Origin: Apophysomyces variabilis
Taxonomy: Eukaryota; Mucoromycota; Mucoromycetes; Mucorales; Mucoraceae
Assembly (NCBI GenBank): GCA_002749535.1
Contig: MZZL01000395.1
Coordinates: forward strand, 142,177 to 181,478
Reading direction: 5' to 3'
DNA length: 39,302 nucleotides
Position numbers and translations under genes: made by a program. This document shows positions 13,536 through 22,928 of the stretch, piece after piece (within the stretch, counting starts at the first letter, position 1; the number at the start of each line of letters is the position of its first letter). The notes under the pieces were generated by a model. The model made no database searches, was not told where the DNA came from, and was given only the letters and a program-made list of their open reading frames with translations.

Positions 13536-15460
13536 ATGGCCAAAGTCTACGTTGTTGGTGTTGGCATGTCCAAGTTTATCAAGCCTCGTGGTGAGGTAGA
13601 TTACCCTGGTAAGAACGAAAAAAGGAATAAGATAAAAAAAAAAAGAACGAGAATGGGGCATGCTGCAGATGTCACCATTTGACTATCCATGTCAGGTCTT
13701 TTTTTAAAAGCAAAGCGACTGAATAACCTTTATTCTCTTTTATCCTACTATTATTCTTATTCTAGAATTTGGTCTTGAGGCCGCTGTCAAGGCATTGAGA
13801 GATGCCAATATTACTTATGACGAAGTTCAATTTGCTGCTTGTGGTTACGTCTATGGTGACAGCACGGCAGGTCAACGCGTGTTGTACCAATTGGGCATGA
13901 CCCAGATTCCCATCATCAATGTCAACAACAATTGCTCCACGGGATCCACAGCTTTATACCAGGCTCGCAATCAAGTCGCATCGGGTTCGGTGGATTGTGC
14001 TCTTGCACTTGGTTTTGAACGTATGGCCCGAGGTTCCCTTACTTCCACGTTTAATGACCGAACCAATCCCTTGGGTAAGCACACCAAAACCATTCAGTCT
14101 AAACATTCGTACCAAATCCTTGATGTCGTGGGAAAAATGCTAATAATGACCATTCTTTCTATCTAATATTTATAGATCATGTCAATATCATCATGGCAGG
14201 TGAAGTGGGTATGGATGCCAAGGCTCCTAATGCAGCTCAGATCTTCGGTAATGCCGGTATTGAATATATGAAGCGCTATGGAGCCACTGAAAAACATTTG
14301 GCCAAAATTGCCGAAAAGAATCACCGACACAGGTAAAGCGAATCAACCAGTGCATAATCACCACATCTATTCCCTATTTATTTATTTGACATAACCCTTT
14401 ATTTTCTTTTTCTCTTTTTCTTTTCTTTTCTTTTTTTTTCTTTTTTGGTCGAAAAGTTCAAAGAACCCTTATTCTCAGTTCCGCGACATCTATACACTTG
14501 AGCAAATTGAAAAATCACCCAAAGTATTTGGTCCATTAACCAAGTTGCAATGCTGTCCTACTTCGGATGGTGCAGGATGTGTTATCGTCGCTAATGAAGC
14601 TTTTGTTAACAAACATGGTCTGATGGATCAAGCTGTGGAGATTGCTGCTCAGGTTATGGCCACGGATTCCCCTCGCATGTTATCCACCAATGCGATCGAA
14701 TGGGCAGGTGTGGACATGACTCGTCGAGCTGCTGTGGAAGCCTACAAGAAAGCTGGTATTACACCCAAGGATGTCCAAGTGGTTGAATTACACGATTGCT
14801 TTTCAGCTAACGAAGTAAGAAAGAGAGAGAAAGAGAAAAAGAAAGAACAGGAAAAGAAGAAGGGTTTGATTGAATCTTTATATCTTCAAAGTTATTGACG
14901 TACGATGGCTTGGGATTGACTGCTCCTGGCGAGGCGCACAAATTGATTGATTCCGGAGATAATACATATGGTGGCAAATATGTTGTCAATCCTTCGGGTG
15001 GTCTGATCTCGAAAGGCCATCCATTAGGTGCCACAGGCTTGGCTCAATGCACAGGTAACAGAAAAGATGCCATACTTAATAATCGTAGTGATACTTTAGT
15101 GCACCCAGCCACAGAGCGTTTAACTGATAATTCATTGTACTAGAACTTGTATGGCAACTACGCAACTGGGCTGGTGATCGCCAGGTGCCGAATGTAAAAT
15201 ATGCTCTTCAGCACAATGTTGGACTTGGTGGAGCAGTGGTTGTCAGTATATACAAGAAGGCCAATGCCAATCCAAGTCAGCCTCGTGTAGGTTACAATCC
15301 GGTAAGTTCTTTGCTACTACCTTTTCCGATCGGATGAAGCTTACCGTTTTATGCAAAATCCCGTTAGGCGGTGGAAGCTCGACCGATTACGCAAGAAGAC
15401 TATGAAAAAGCTGTTGCAAAGCCTCAGAATAGAGCTGAATTCTTGGAAGCGAAGCTTTAA
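13536..15460 (+). CDS. Peroxisomal SCP2-type thiolase (SCPx thiolase domain, no SCP2 domain)
   Basis: Predicted 436 aa from seven exons: 13536-13608, 13766-14074, 14176-14332, 14457-14814, 14892-15054, 15144-15301, 15368-15460; every junction is GT/AG and in phase. The family cleaves 3-ketoacyl-CoA, including methyl-branched and sterol side-chain substrates, in peroxisomal beta-oxidation. Motifs read directly: [21 protein letters not shown] with nucleophile Cys81, [20 protein letters not shown], and [15 protein letters not shown] with His342. The last three residues are AKL, a textbook PTS1 peroxisome import signal. Animal SCPx continues into a C-terminal SCP2 lipid-transfer domain; here the protein stops soon after the thiolase fold, and the PTS1 sits directly on it. 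Exons 6 and 7 have a decayed copy downstream at 15921-16212. Intron positions cut through conserved motifs, so each splice is cross-checked by homology. Confidence 0.95.
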
Positions 15461-15920
15461 GTAAAGTATATACATCGGATAAATGATCTATTCCATTTTT
15501 TGGATATATGGGTCGTACAATGACCTCAGGTTACAGTGCCAATCGTTTCTTGACTTGACTATTTCTCAGATTCTACCTAGTCCATGTCAATAAGTTCGTT
15601 AATTTTATATGGTCACAACCTTCAAACACTTCTATGAGCTGAAATCGTTCATTGCAAACATATCGTATAGGAGATTAGGAACAAAGCTTAAGTGTATGAT
15701 CAATTTCAGATCAGAAGCGTTTATACCTGACATCATCTTATAGAACATGCTGATTCAGTCTTGATCTTGATAAAGCGGTCATCTAGGGCTTCGTAAAGAA
15801 AGCTCCAGGAACCGGAAGAGGAAGTGTTGAGGTGCTGCGACAGCTAAAATGTCAACACTGTGAAATAGCAATGATGCTATAGTGCAGTCAGCCCACAATA
15901 TTTTAATTGACATTTTGCTG

Positions 15921-16212
15921 TACTAGAACTTGTATGGCAATCAGAGTATACTCGGTTGGGCTGGTGACCACCAGGTGCCTAATGTTGAGATACGCTTTGC
16001 GACACAAAGTTGGACTTGGAATGAGCAGTGGGTTGTTCAAGCTTTCGTTCTATGTTATGTTTTGATTGGATGAGGCTTATGATTTTATGCAAATCAGCGT
16101 CTGGCTGTGGAGGCTTGATCGATTACACAAGGTAAGGTTCTGAACAAGGCTGTGGAGGCAAAGCCTCAGAATATGGAGCTGAGTCTAAGGTGAGGTTACA
16201 GAGCGGATAAAC
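15921..16212 (+). pseudogene. Decayed duplicate of thiolase exons 6-7
   Basis: The segment from 15921 repeats the acceptor and exon 6 of the thiolase gene (shared strings such as TGTACTAGAACTTGTATGG, GGGCTGGTGA, CCAGGTGCC, GTTGGACTTGG), then the intron 6/exon 7 region (GGATGA-GCTTA, TTTTATGCAAA, AAGCCTCAGAAT and the trailing CGGATAAA). The order and spacing are those of 15130-15485, but indels and substitutions destroy the frame. It has no start, no upstream exons and no intact PTS1. It is best read as an old tandem duplication of the gene's 3' end that has decayed. I base this on direct comparison of the two stretches in this window. Confidence 0.88.
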
Positions 16213-16525
16213 CTATGTAATTACTATATAATGGGATTTTATGTTATGAACACAAAGTTAGGCTATAGCTCACTAAATTTTATTGTTGGGAAATTTGAGG
16301 CCTTTTCATCGCCTAGGTTTCAGATCTGGTACCGAAAAAAAAACGAAGTTATTTAAAAGCGACCAGATGATCGCCCTGGAGAGGAACAATGACCTTTTGG
16401 CTTTCCCCTCCAATTCTGGAAAGTGGCGTAACCCCTTCTTGTTCTTCTTCTTCTTCCTCTTCTGCTTCTTTTTACTACTTTTGTTCCCTTCTCCCTTTCT
16501 TACCCTTATTCTTACTTGACTAAAC

Positions 16526-17495
16526 ATGCACAAACTTCGAAAGATATGGTCAAAACAAGACGAACATAATAAGAACAGCCATAACAACAAACGTTTTTCA
16601 TTCTTCCCAAGTCCTGCCGTTTCTGCCAGTGAACAAACCATAGCCCAGAAACGAATAAACGAAAAACTACGACCTTTCTCCACACCTCATGCCCTATCCT
16701 CAACCCCCTGTCTCTTAAGCCCCTCGCTGTCTGATATCACCCACGACGAGAAACAGAAGAAAGTGATGATGAATGCGCGACACGATAACAAAGAGAATGT
16801 CAACATAAACTTGGATGAAGAAGATCAGAATTTGCAACTCGGCATGTATTACCATGAACATGGTGAATTAGAAAAAGCAACCCAGTATTGGCGATTATCA
16901 GCAGAACAGAATTCGCCATTAGGTTTATTCTTCTATGGGATTGCTTTACGGCATGGTTGGGTAAAAGCGAAGAAAAAAAGAGATAACATGTGTCAAGAAG
17001 TTCATATATTAAAGCTACCTATTTTCTGCTTTCTAGGGCTGTCGACAGGATGCAGTTGCTGCTGTGATGCATTTACAAAAGGCGGCTGAATGTGCTGTCC
17101 ACGATCTCGAGATGGGTATAGCCAGTTCCACCAAAGTAGCCAAGTCGGAGTTAGTGTTAGCGATTCATGAACTCGGTGTGTGTTTCCGACATGGTTGGGG
17201 GGTAATGTATCCTGATGTGCACTGTTTGAACCAAAAAAAAAACTTGAAACTGATTGCATAAAAAACCGAACAGGTACCAAAGAATGCTGAAATGGCGGTG
17301 TATTATTTCCAAATCGCCGCTAATTTAGGTGATGCAGATGCACAGAACGATCTGGCTTTTTGTTATGAACGTGGCATTGGTGTGAAGAAGGATATCTTCA
17401 AGGCTGCAAAGTATTATCGAATGGCAATAAAACAAGGCCGTGGTCTTGTCGGCAATAGTTGGGTAATGAAGGAAAAATACGCGGACACTTCCTGA
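16526..17495 (+). CDS. SEL1-repeat protein
   Basis: Predicted 273 aa from three exons: 16526-16960, 17037-17201, 17274-17495, with GT/AG junctions all in phase 0. The N-terminal 95 residues are basic and Ser/Pro-rich, probably disordered. SEL1-like repeats follow, each built on a paired-helix pattern: LGMYYHEHGELEKATQYWRL, then FYGIALRHGWGCRQDAVAAV, a central repeat with LGVCFRHGWGVPKNAEMAV, and LAFCYERGIGVKKDIFKAAK. Introns 1 and 2 both fall right after the HGW/HGWG turn, which fits exon duplication during repeat growth. SEL1 proteins are scaffolds (for example chitin synthase activators of the Chs4/Skt5 type and ERAD adaptors); which role applies is not visible. There is no membrane segment or CAAX box. 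The start is supported by the pyrimidine-rich leader at 16435-16515. AATAAA-like signals lie near 17727. Confidence 0.85.
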
Positions 17496-17918
17496 TTAAG
17501 TCCACATCTTGCCTTCTCCTTCCCTTTCTTCCATACACAATCCCCTACTTTCCTTCTGTGTATCGAAATTTGACATTATAGAAATTACCAAAAAGAACTA
17601 TGTAAACAAACATTTTCCTTCCCTTTGTTTCCTTTCTCCCCTCCCCTTTGTTCTCCAACTTATTGCAACTGTAAGATTATCACTTGTTTTCGTGATTTAT
17701 GTTCCTTTTTATTAATGATCAATACTAAATAAAAGAAAAGAAATAGAACTAAAAAGGAAAAGATAGTATACACTTCAAGTATGGAAACCACTCTCACAAT
17801 GACCCTTCAATTCAAGGAAAAAGAAAAAAGGTTTTTTGTGATATGGTGCACGGAAGAAAAAACGATTTTTGGTTTATGCCAGCATATGCCCAATCAAAAT
17901 CAGCAATACACTCTTTCC
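17496..17918. other. Intergenic, downstream of the SEL1-repeat gene
   Basis: Contains the likely 3' UTR with a CTAAATAAAAG polyadenylation-type signal near 17725, then A/T-rich DNA. I could not find a terminal inverted repeat marking the left end of the downstream Tc1 element. Confidence 0.4.
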
Positions 17919-18050
17919 GGAAAGTAAATTCACCCAATGACGAGAAAGAATTCAGGTTGTGCGGAAAATGAATTCGCCCTGAAGGAAAATCAATTCACCT
18001 GATGACAGGAACGAAAATTCGTGTTGTACGAAATATAAATTCGTCTTGGC
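17919..18050 (+). repeat. Two-copy imperfect tandem repeat upstream of the Tc1 transposase
   Basis: Unit A (17919-17983) and unit B (17984-18050) are each 65-67 bp and share the series GGAAA-AATTCACC-TGAC-GAA-ATTC-GTTGT-C-GAAA-AATTCG. Repeated subterminal motifs of this kind in Tc1-like elements often bind the transposase N-terminal HTH domains; that role is inferred here from position. Confidence 0.6.
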
Positions 18051-18182
18051 TGACAAATCATATGTTCTGTTGCCAAGTTTGTTTTGTAGGACAAGTCTTG
18101 ACATCTTTGAATATAAAGGAGCATGTCTAGTGTTTGTCTGTGTTTTATTTCTTTTTCACAATTACATCACAAATCACAGATA

Positions 18183-18384
18183 ATGAACATTCAATTCTTG
18201 TTTGAAAATGGGAAAGGGTCCGTCGTCGACGAGTATGGCAGACCTGAACCAATGGATTATATTGTTGATGAGGAATAGTTTCGTCTTGAAACATTGAGCT
18301 CTCATACACAATATTTAGCTCAACTGCCTCTGGAGAGCGAGAAAAGGATAGATGCAATGCAGGTAGAAAAGAAGGCAAAGCCTA
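18183..18384 (+). pseudogene. Broken N-terminal leader of the Tc1-like transposase
   Basis: An ATG at 18183 opens a frame of 31 codons (containing VVDEYGRPEPMDY) that ends at a TAG at 18276-18278. The same frame continues open beyond the stop (LSSHTQYLAQLPLESEKRI) into the start of the transposase ORF, which lies in another frame. The residue composition looks like a genuine N-terminal extension. If so, the copy has acquired one nonsense change and one frameshift before 18385. Alternatively the ORF starting at 18385 is the true start and this is leader DNA. Confidence 0.5.
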
Positions 18385-19485
18385 ATGGTGATGCCATTAA
18401 GGGGAGTTTCAGTGAAGCGAAATTATACACGCCATTCTGATCACGACAAAGTGAGGTTCTTCAAACTATTGTTTGAGAGGTGTTTGAGTGCGGCCGCTGC
18501 TGCAAAACAACTTGGGATTCATGTTCGTACAGCACAAAAATGGGCTGCGCAATACGAGAAAGATCCTGACAGCATCTTTGAGAAACGGAGAAAGACTGGC
18601 CGTCCACGTATTCTCCATGACGAACACAAAAGCGCTATTCTCGCGTGCATTGATGAGAATCCTTCCATCGTCCTAGACGAAGTAATGAAGAAGTTAAAGC
18701 AAATGTTTACCAAATTAAAAGTATCTAAAACTACCTTGTTCGATTTTGTAAAACAACATTGCAATTTATCTCTTAAGAAAGCTCGGCTTCAACCCATAGA
18801 CCGGAATAGTGAAGAAAAGATTCAAGAGCGCTTGCATTGGGTTCGTAAATGGGAAAAAACAGACTTGGATTTTACGAGAAACTGTGTCTTTCTTGACGAA
18901 TCTGCTTTCCATATTAATTTGAAACGTAGTATGGCGTGGTCAAAGAAAGGTGCACCAGCAGTGGTCACAGTTGCCAAAACACGAGCGACAACAACAACCA
19001 TATTGGGCGCGATTTCCGCTGAAGGTCTAATTAAATGCAGCCTTAGACTTCCTCAGCCTCCATCTAATAAAAAGAGAAAGCGGGGAGATGGCGTTGGGCA
19101 AATGAGCAAAGGAAACGTTACGGGACACTATATCAGCTTTCTAAAAGCTACGATGGATGAAATGGACCGGTATCCGCACATGAAAGGTCATTATCTCGTG
19201 ATGGATAATGCTCCTATCCATACATCAGACAATATAGCCAAATACGTAGAATCTCGCGGTTACCGCTGCGCTTATTTGCCTCCATATTCTCCTGAGCTCA
19301 ATCCAATCGAGCAATTCTGGTCAGTAGTCAAAAGCAAGGTGAAGCGCGATAAGTTTCTTGAGAAGGAAACTTTGATGACCCGGATCAGTGAAGCTTCTAA
19401 TAGCTTGAAATTAAGTGATTTTAAAGGGATTGTTAGACATTCTCATAAATGCTTGGGCAAGTGTCGTAATGGGCAAGCGCTCTGA
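18385..19485 (+). CDS. Tc1/mariner-family transposase (DD34E)
   Basis: A 366-aa uninterrupted ORF for a cut-and-paste transposase acting in the nucleus. Residues about 25-75 form a helix-turn-helix region (LSAAAAAKQLGIHVRTAQKW) followed by a GRPR-like minor-groove motif (KTGRPRI), and a second HTH lies near 100-130. The catalytic triad is complete: Asp171 in FLDESAFH, Asp274 in VMDNAPIH, and Glu309 in NPIEQFW, with exactly 34 residues between the second Asp and the Glu, the Tc1 signature. The catalytic core is therefore intact, but upstream sequence suggests a lost N-terminal extension (stop at 18276, frame change before 18385). Related but decayed fragments occur at 23455-24100. No clean terminal inverted repeats or TA target duplication could be located by eye, so mobility of this copy is uncertain. 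Confidence 0.9.
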   Translation: MVMPLRGVSVKRNYTRHSDHDKVRFFKLLFERCLSAAAAAKQLGIHVRTAQKWAAQYEKDPDSIFEKRRKTGRPRILHDEHKSAILACIDENPSIVLDEVMKKLKQMFTKLKVSKTTLFDFVKQHCNLSLKKARLQPIDRNSEEKIQERLHWVRKWEKTDLDFTRNCVFLDESAFHINLKRSMAWSKKGAPAVVTVAKTRATTTTILGAISAEGLIKCSLRLPQPPSNKKRKRGDGVGQMSKGNVTGHYISFLKATMDEMDRYPHMKGHYLVMDNAPIHTSDNIAKYVESRGYRCAYLPPYSPELNPIEQFWSVVKSKVKRDKFLEKETLMTRISEASNSLKLSDFKGIVRHSHKCLGKCRNGQAL

Positions 19486-19747
19486 AGAAGTGTTTATTCT
19501 ACGGAAGCAAGGGCGTTTGTGACAAAAAAAAACTTACTGAATTGAAATCGCAGAGTAAATGAGGAAGTGGGTCCTCGAGGACAGGTTAAAAAATGGGGAG
19601 GGTTTTTTCGTGCTTGTCTAACAAAACAGAATTGTTTGGAAAAATGCCGTAAGAGAGCGTAACTTTGAACAAGAGGAAAATCTTTTTTTTTCTTGGTTTG
19701 ACTGGTGAGCAAAGTTTTTTCTAGCCCTGGTCGGTTAATGTCATGCG

Positions 19748-19772
19748 AATATATTCAATGATATATTCAATG
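19748..19772. repeat. Short direct repeat ATATATTCAATG x2
   Basis: The 12-mer ATATATTCAATG occurs at 19748-19759 and 19761-19772, about 40 bp outside the left edge of the large inverted repeat. Its meaning is unclear. Confidence 0.5.
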
Positions 19773-19830
19773 GGTGGTAAGCATATCTTAGAGCTCCATT
19801 GAAATTGGTGGAATTATAAATTATGCAGCC

Positions 19831-20073
19831 CTAAAATTCCTGATACGGAGAAACAGGAAAAGATTGTCGTTTCTTTTTTTCAAAATATGCTGGTGCTTCT
19901 TCTGTTTCAGATGGAGCGTTCATTTTGTCAAGATGGCGGCAGCACAAGCACTGAATTGTAGCAGACTTGACATCAAGCTGGCATATGCAATTTTTTTTGG
20001 ACGTGCCATGCTGTATTAAATTTTTACAGTCAAAGAAAATGAGACAAGAATAGGGCAAAATGACACTGGCTCG
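19831..20073 (-). CDS. Small Cys-containing ORF, left-arm copy
   Basis: Open frame of about 80 codons with no ATG near its beginning; it starts in frame at about 20073 and ends with PVSPYQEF. It contains several Cys (FFDCK, NCICQ, CLCCRHLDK) that could bind a metal. Its partner in the right arm differs by Q/K and C/W plus synonymous changes. It may be a 3' exon of the nuclease transcript or an unrelated fragment. The function is unknown. Confidence 0.3.
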   Translation of the reverse strand, partial: RASVILPYSCLIFFDCKNLIQHGTSKKNCICQLDVKSATIQCLCCRHLDKMNAPSETEEAPAYFEKKKRQSFPVSPYQEF

Positions 20074-20134
20074 TCAATCAATATCGTCAACCAACATCGT
20101 CAACATCGTCAACACCGCCAACCAACATCGTCAC
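20071..20134. repeat. AACATCGTC minisatellite, left arm
   Basis: Imperfect tandem copies of a nine-base unit AACATCGTC (and AACACCGCC) between the small ORF and the A-run. It is mirrored in the right arm at 22625-22688. Confidence 0.7.
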
Positions 20135-20328
20135 GCAACAAAAAAAAAGAGCATTTCTTTTAAGGTGCTTTCAAGAGATTAAAAAAATTAGAGAAACCTT
20201 AGAATTACCAGTGATTTTATTATGGTTAGGAATCATTTTTAACTTTGTGGTATATATTCTTCAAACTATGGCTGTTGGAATACTCCGTGAACAGACCCGC
20301 CTTCTTTCCTTGTTCCCAACAAGCTGAC

Positions 20329-21300
20329 CTAATTCATTCGACCATTGTTATTTTGTTTCCAAGTATCCACAAATGCAATCAACTTTTCCTTCTTGGAATT
20401 TCTAGAACAAGGAGCATCATCCAAATCTTTAGGAAGCTCCATTGGTGTTGTTGCTTCTGGTGGTGTGCTGCTTGATCCCTGTATCATTGTGTCGTACTTC
20501 CTTTTGAGAGTTGCGCTATAATGCCGTCCGGCATTTGCGTGTGCTTGCGCTCGGCTGGGGTTGTCCAGAATGGTCAATAATATCTTCTCAAATTGACTTT
20601 CCGTTGCTTGACAAATCGTTCGTAAGGCTTCCACTTTGTCAGTCTCTGCCTCCCTGTCATTTTTGACTATTTCCATCGCGATCACGTACAGTTTTGTGAC
20701 GGTTGGGTCGTCCCATCGGTCAATGCCGATAATGCTTTGTTGGCCAGACGTCAGAAAATGTGCAAAGGTAACCAATGGGTCCAACGTATTGGTATCACGA
20801 TTATCAATAAAAGGATCGATGCTTTGTTTGGTCAGCATGAAGCAACTTGTTGCGAAATGGCAGCAGGGGGTTTCTAATAGGTAAGGCTTGCTTTGGATAG
20901 GTCTGAAGAGGTCATCGAGGCATTTGGATTCCGTTTTTGAGATACAGACTATTAACAGAATTGGAAAGACGTGAAAATGCTTGTACACATTTAGGCAGTA
21001 CTGGACGGCTCGGCACATAAATTCACGCGTCACTGTATGTTGTATTTCCACTATCACTGGGGATAAATTGCCAAGAACTGCCGGACGAGGCATGTAGAGA
21101 ATGTCACACTCTGTACCATCGACAAACATGCTGTCACCGGTCGTGTAGGTACCTGCAGGAACATCCAGCGTGCCTGGTTTGTAGTCGCGTGGCAATTTGT
21201 ACTGTAACAGCTCTTCTGGTACTAGAAAGAAAAAATAAAAGTATTATTGATAAGTCTCAACCTGGGGCTTTTGTATTGTATTTGAATCACCCATTGTCAT
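20329..21300 (-). CDS. PD-(D/E)XK nuclease, Rpn/PDDEXK_2-like (left-arm copy)
   Basis: Same protein as the right-arm gene, read outward on the minus strand. The main exon is 20329-21221, with a possible tiny first exon at 21291-21300 (ATG plus GTGATT donor); spliced this gives 300 aa. The core reads CDILYMP then PVIVEIQHTV, that is D...E-x-Q, the variant catalytic motif of Rpn-type recombination-promoting nucleases and PDDEXK_2 transposase-family proteins; downstream are RAVQYCLNVY and an Arg/Lys-rich tail. No difference in protein from the right-arm copy was seen. The copy is intact, with no stop codons. Family membership is from recall of the motif layout; the start exon is uncertain. In this family the proteins act on DNA, but a substrate cannot be inferred here. 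Confidence 0.68.
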
Positions 21301-21325
21301 GATAATTTGGAAAAGAGGTAAATAA

Positions 21326-21432
21326 ACCTTAAACGTATGCGTTACCATGTCGATTATTTTTGCATCTGCTCTACGGATAAGTTTTGCGCCAAAGAAATCA
21401 CATGACCAATCTTTTTTTTTTTTTGGTGTTGC
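21326..21432. other. 107-bp unique spacer at the centre of the inverted repeat
   Basis: Non-palindromic sequence between the arms, with an uninterrupted T run just before GGTGTTGC (about 21413-21424). Because the two nuclease genes diverge from here, the spacer and inner arm ends must hold both promoters or be read through. Confidence 0.85.
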
Positions 21433-21457
21433 TTATTTACCTCTTTTCCAAATTATC

Positions 21458-22429
21458 ATGACAATGGGTGATTCAAATACAATACAAAAGCCCCAGGTTG
21501 AGACTTATCAATAATACTTTTATTTTTTCTTTCTAGTACCAGAAGAGCTGTTACAGTACAAATTGCCACGCGACTACAAACCAGGCACGCTGGATGTTCC
21601 TGCAGGTACCTACACGACCGGTGACAGCATGTTTGTCGATGGTACAGAGTGTGACATTCTCTACATGCCTCGTCCGGCAGTTCTTGGCAATTTATCCCCA
21701 GTGATAGTGGAAATACAACATACAGTGACGCGTGAATTTATGTGCCGAGCCGTCCAGTACTGCCTAAATGTGTACAAGCATTTTCACGTCTTTCCAATTC
21801 TGTTAATAGTCTGTATCTCAAAAACGGAATCCAAATGCCTCGATGACCTCTTCAGACCTATCCAAAGCAAGCCTTACCTATTAGAAACCCCCTGCTGCCA
21901 TTTCGCAACAAGTTGCTTCATGCTGACCAAACAAAGCATCGATCCTTTTATTGATAATCGTGATACCAATACGTTGGACCCATTGGTTACCTTTGCACAT
22001 TTTCTGACGTCTGGCCAACAAAGCATTATCGGCATTGACCGATGGGACGACCCAACCGTCACAAAACTGTACGTGATCGCGATGGAAATAGTCAAAAATG
22101 ACAGGGAGGCAGAGACTGACAAAGTGGAAGCCTTACGAACGATTTGTCAAGCAACGGAAAGTCAATTTGAGAAGATATTATTGACCATTCTGGACAACCC
22201 CAGCCGAGCGCAAGCACACGCAAATGCCGGACGGCATTATAGCGCAACTCTCAAAAGGAAGTACGACACAATGATACAGGGATCAAGCAGCACACCACCA
22301 GAAGCAACAACACCAATGGAGCTTCCTAAAGATTTGGATGATGCTCCTTGTTCTAGAAATTCCAAGAAGGAAAAGTTGATTGCATTTGTGGATACTTGGA
22401 AACAAAATAACAATGGTCGAATGAATTAG
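21458..22429 (+). CDS. PD-(D/E)XK nuclease, Rpn/PDDEXK_2-like (right-arm copy)
   Basis: The main exon is 21537-22429. The frame is open back to an acceptor (TTTCTTTCTAG, ends 21536), so the protein begins upstream of the first open codon run and reads VPEELLQYKLPRDYKPG. A ten-base first exon (21458-21467, ATGACAATGG) with a weak GTGATT donor supplies an in-phase ATG, giving 300 aa. The nuclease core (about residues 40-85) has GTECDILYMP and VIVEIQHTV, matching the D...ExQ variant of PD-(D/E)XK seen in Rpn/PDDEXK_2 proteins, followed by RAVQYCLNVYKHF; a basic, Pro/Ser-rich C-terminus (KRKYD, NSKKEKL) could be nuclear-localising. It lies entirely within the right arm, so the gene, its intron and its flanks were copied as one unit. 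The family call is moderately sure; the start exon is not. Confidence 0.7.
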
Positions 22430-22624
22430 GTCAGCTTGTTGGGAACAAGGAAAGAAGGCGGGTCTGTTCACGGAGTATTCCAACAGCCATAGTTTGAAGA
22501 ATATATACCACAAAGTTAAAAATGATTCCTAACCATAATAAAATCACTGGTAATTCTAAGGTTTCTCTAATTTTTTTAATCTCTTGAAAGCACCTTAAAA
22601 GAAATGCTCATTTTTTTTTGTTGC

Positions 22625-22688
22625 GTGACGATGTTGGTTGGCGGTGTTGACGATGTTGACGATGTTGGTTGACGATATTGATTGACGA
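22625..22688. repeat. AACATCGTC minisatellite, right arm (reverse orientation)
   Basis: Mirror of 20071-20134: GACGATGTT units in tandem directly after the T run at about 22611-22619. Confidence 0.7.
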
Positions 22689-22928
22689 GCCAGTGTCATT
22701 TTGCCCTATTCTTGTCTCATTTTCTTTGACTGTAAAAATTTAATACAGCATGGCACGTCCAAAAAAAATTGCATATGCAAGCTTGATGTCAAGTCAGCAA
22801 CAATTCAGTGCTTGTGGTGCCGCCATCTTGACAAAATGAATGCTCCATCTGAAACAGAAGAAGCACCAGCATATTTTGAAAAAAAGAAACGACAATCTTT
22901 TCCTGTTTCTCCGTATCAGGAATTTTAG
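22686..22928 (+). CDS. Small Cys-containing ORF, right-arm copy
   Basis: Open frame of 80 codons with no ATG before residue 50; it contains FFDCK, NCICK and CLWCRHLDKMNAP and ends PVSPYQEF at TAG 22926-22928. Relative to the left copy there are two replacements (Q to K, C to W) and three synonymous differences. It lies 256 bp beyond the nuclease stop, in the same direction. The CxC and CxxC pairs suggest metal binding. Unrecognised; it may be a separate exon or a fossil. Confidence 0.3.
   Translation, partial: RASVILPYSCLIFFDCKNLIQHGTSKKNCICKLDVKSATIQCLWCRHLDKMNAPSETEEAPAYFEKKKRQSFPVSPYQEF

Larger units (their letters stand above)
19812..21325 (-). repeat. Left arm of a 3.1-kb near-perfect inverted repeat
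   Basis: Positions 19812-21325 are the reverse complement of 21433-22947. From 21325 down to about 20150 every position compared pairs with a constant coordinate sum (42758); beyond a one-base indel next to the A run at about 20150/22611 the sum is 42759. The only differences seen are five substitutions and that indel, all in the outer third. Each arm carries a nuclease gene reading outward from the centre. The arm ends at AATTATAAATT on the outside and at GTAAATAA on the inside. Confidence 0.95.

Noticed and set aside
16306..16683. 125-codon minus-strand ORF with a Lys-rich run
   Set aside because: It is antisense to the pyrimidine-rich leader and exon 1 of the SEL1-repeat gene; composition explains it.
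20071..20134. CRISPR-like short repeats
   Set aside because: The units are directly adjacent without spacers and the genome is eukaryotic; it is a minisatellite.
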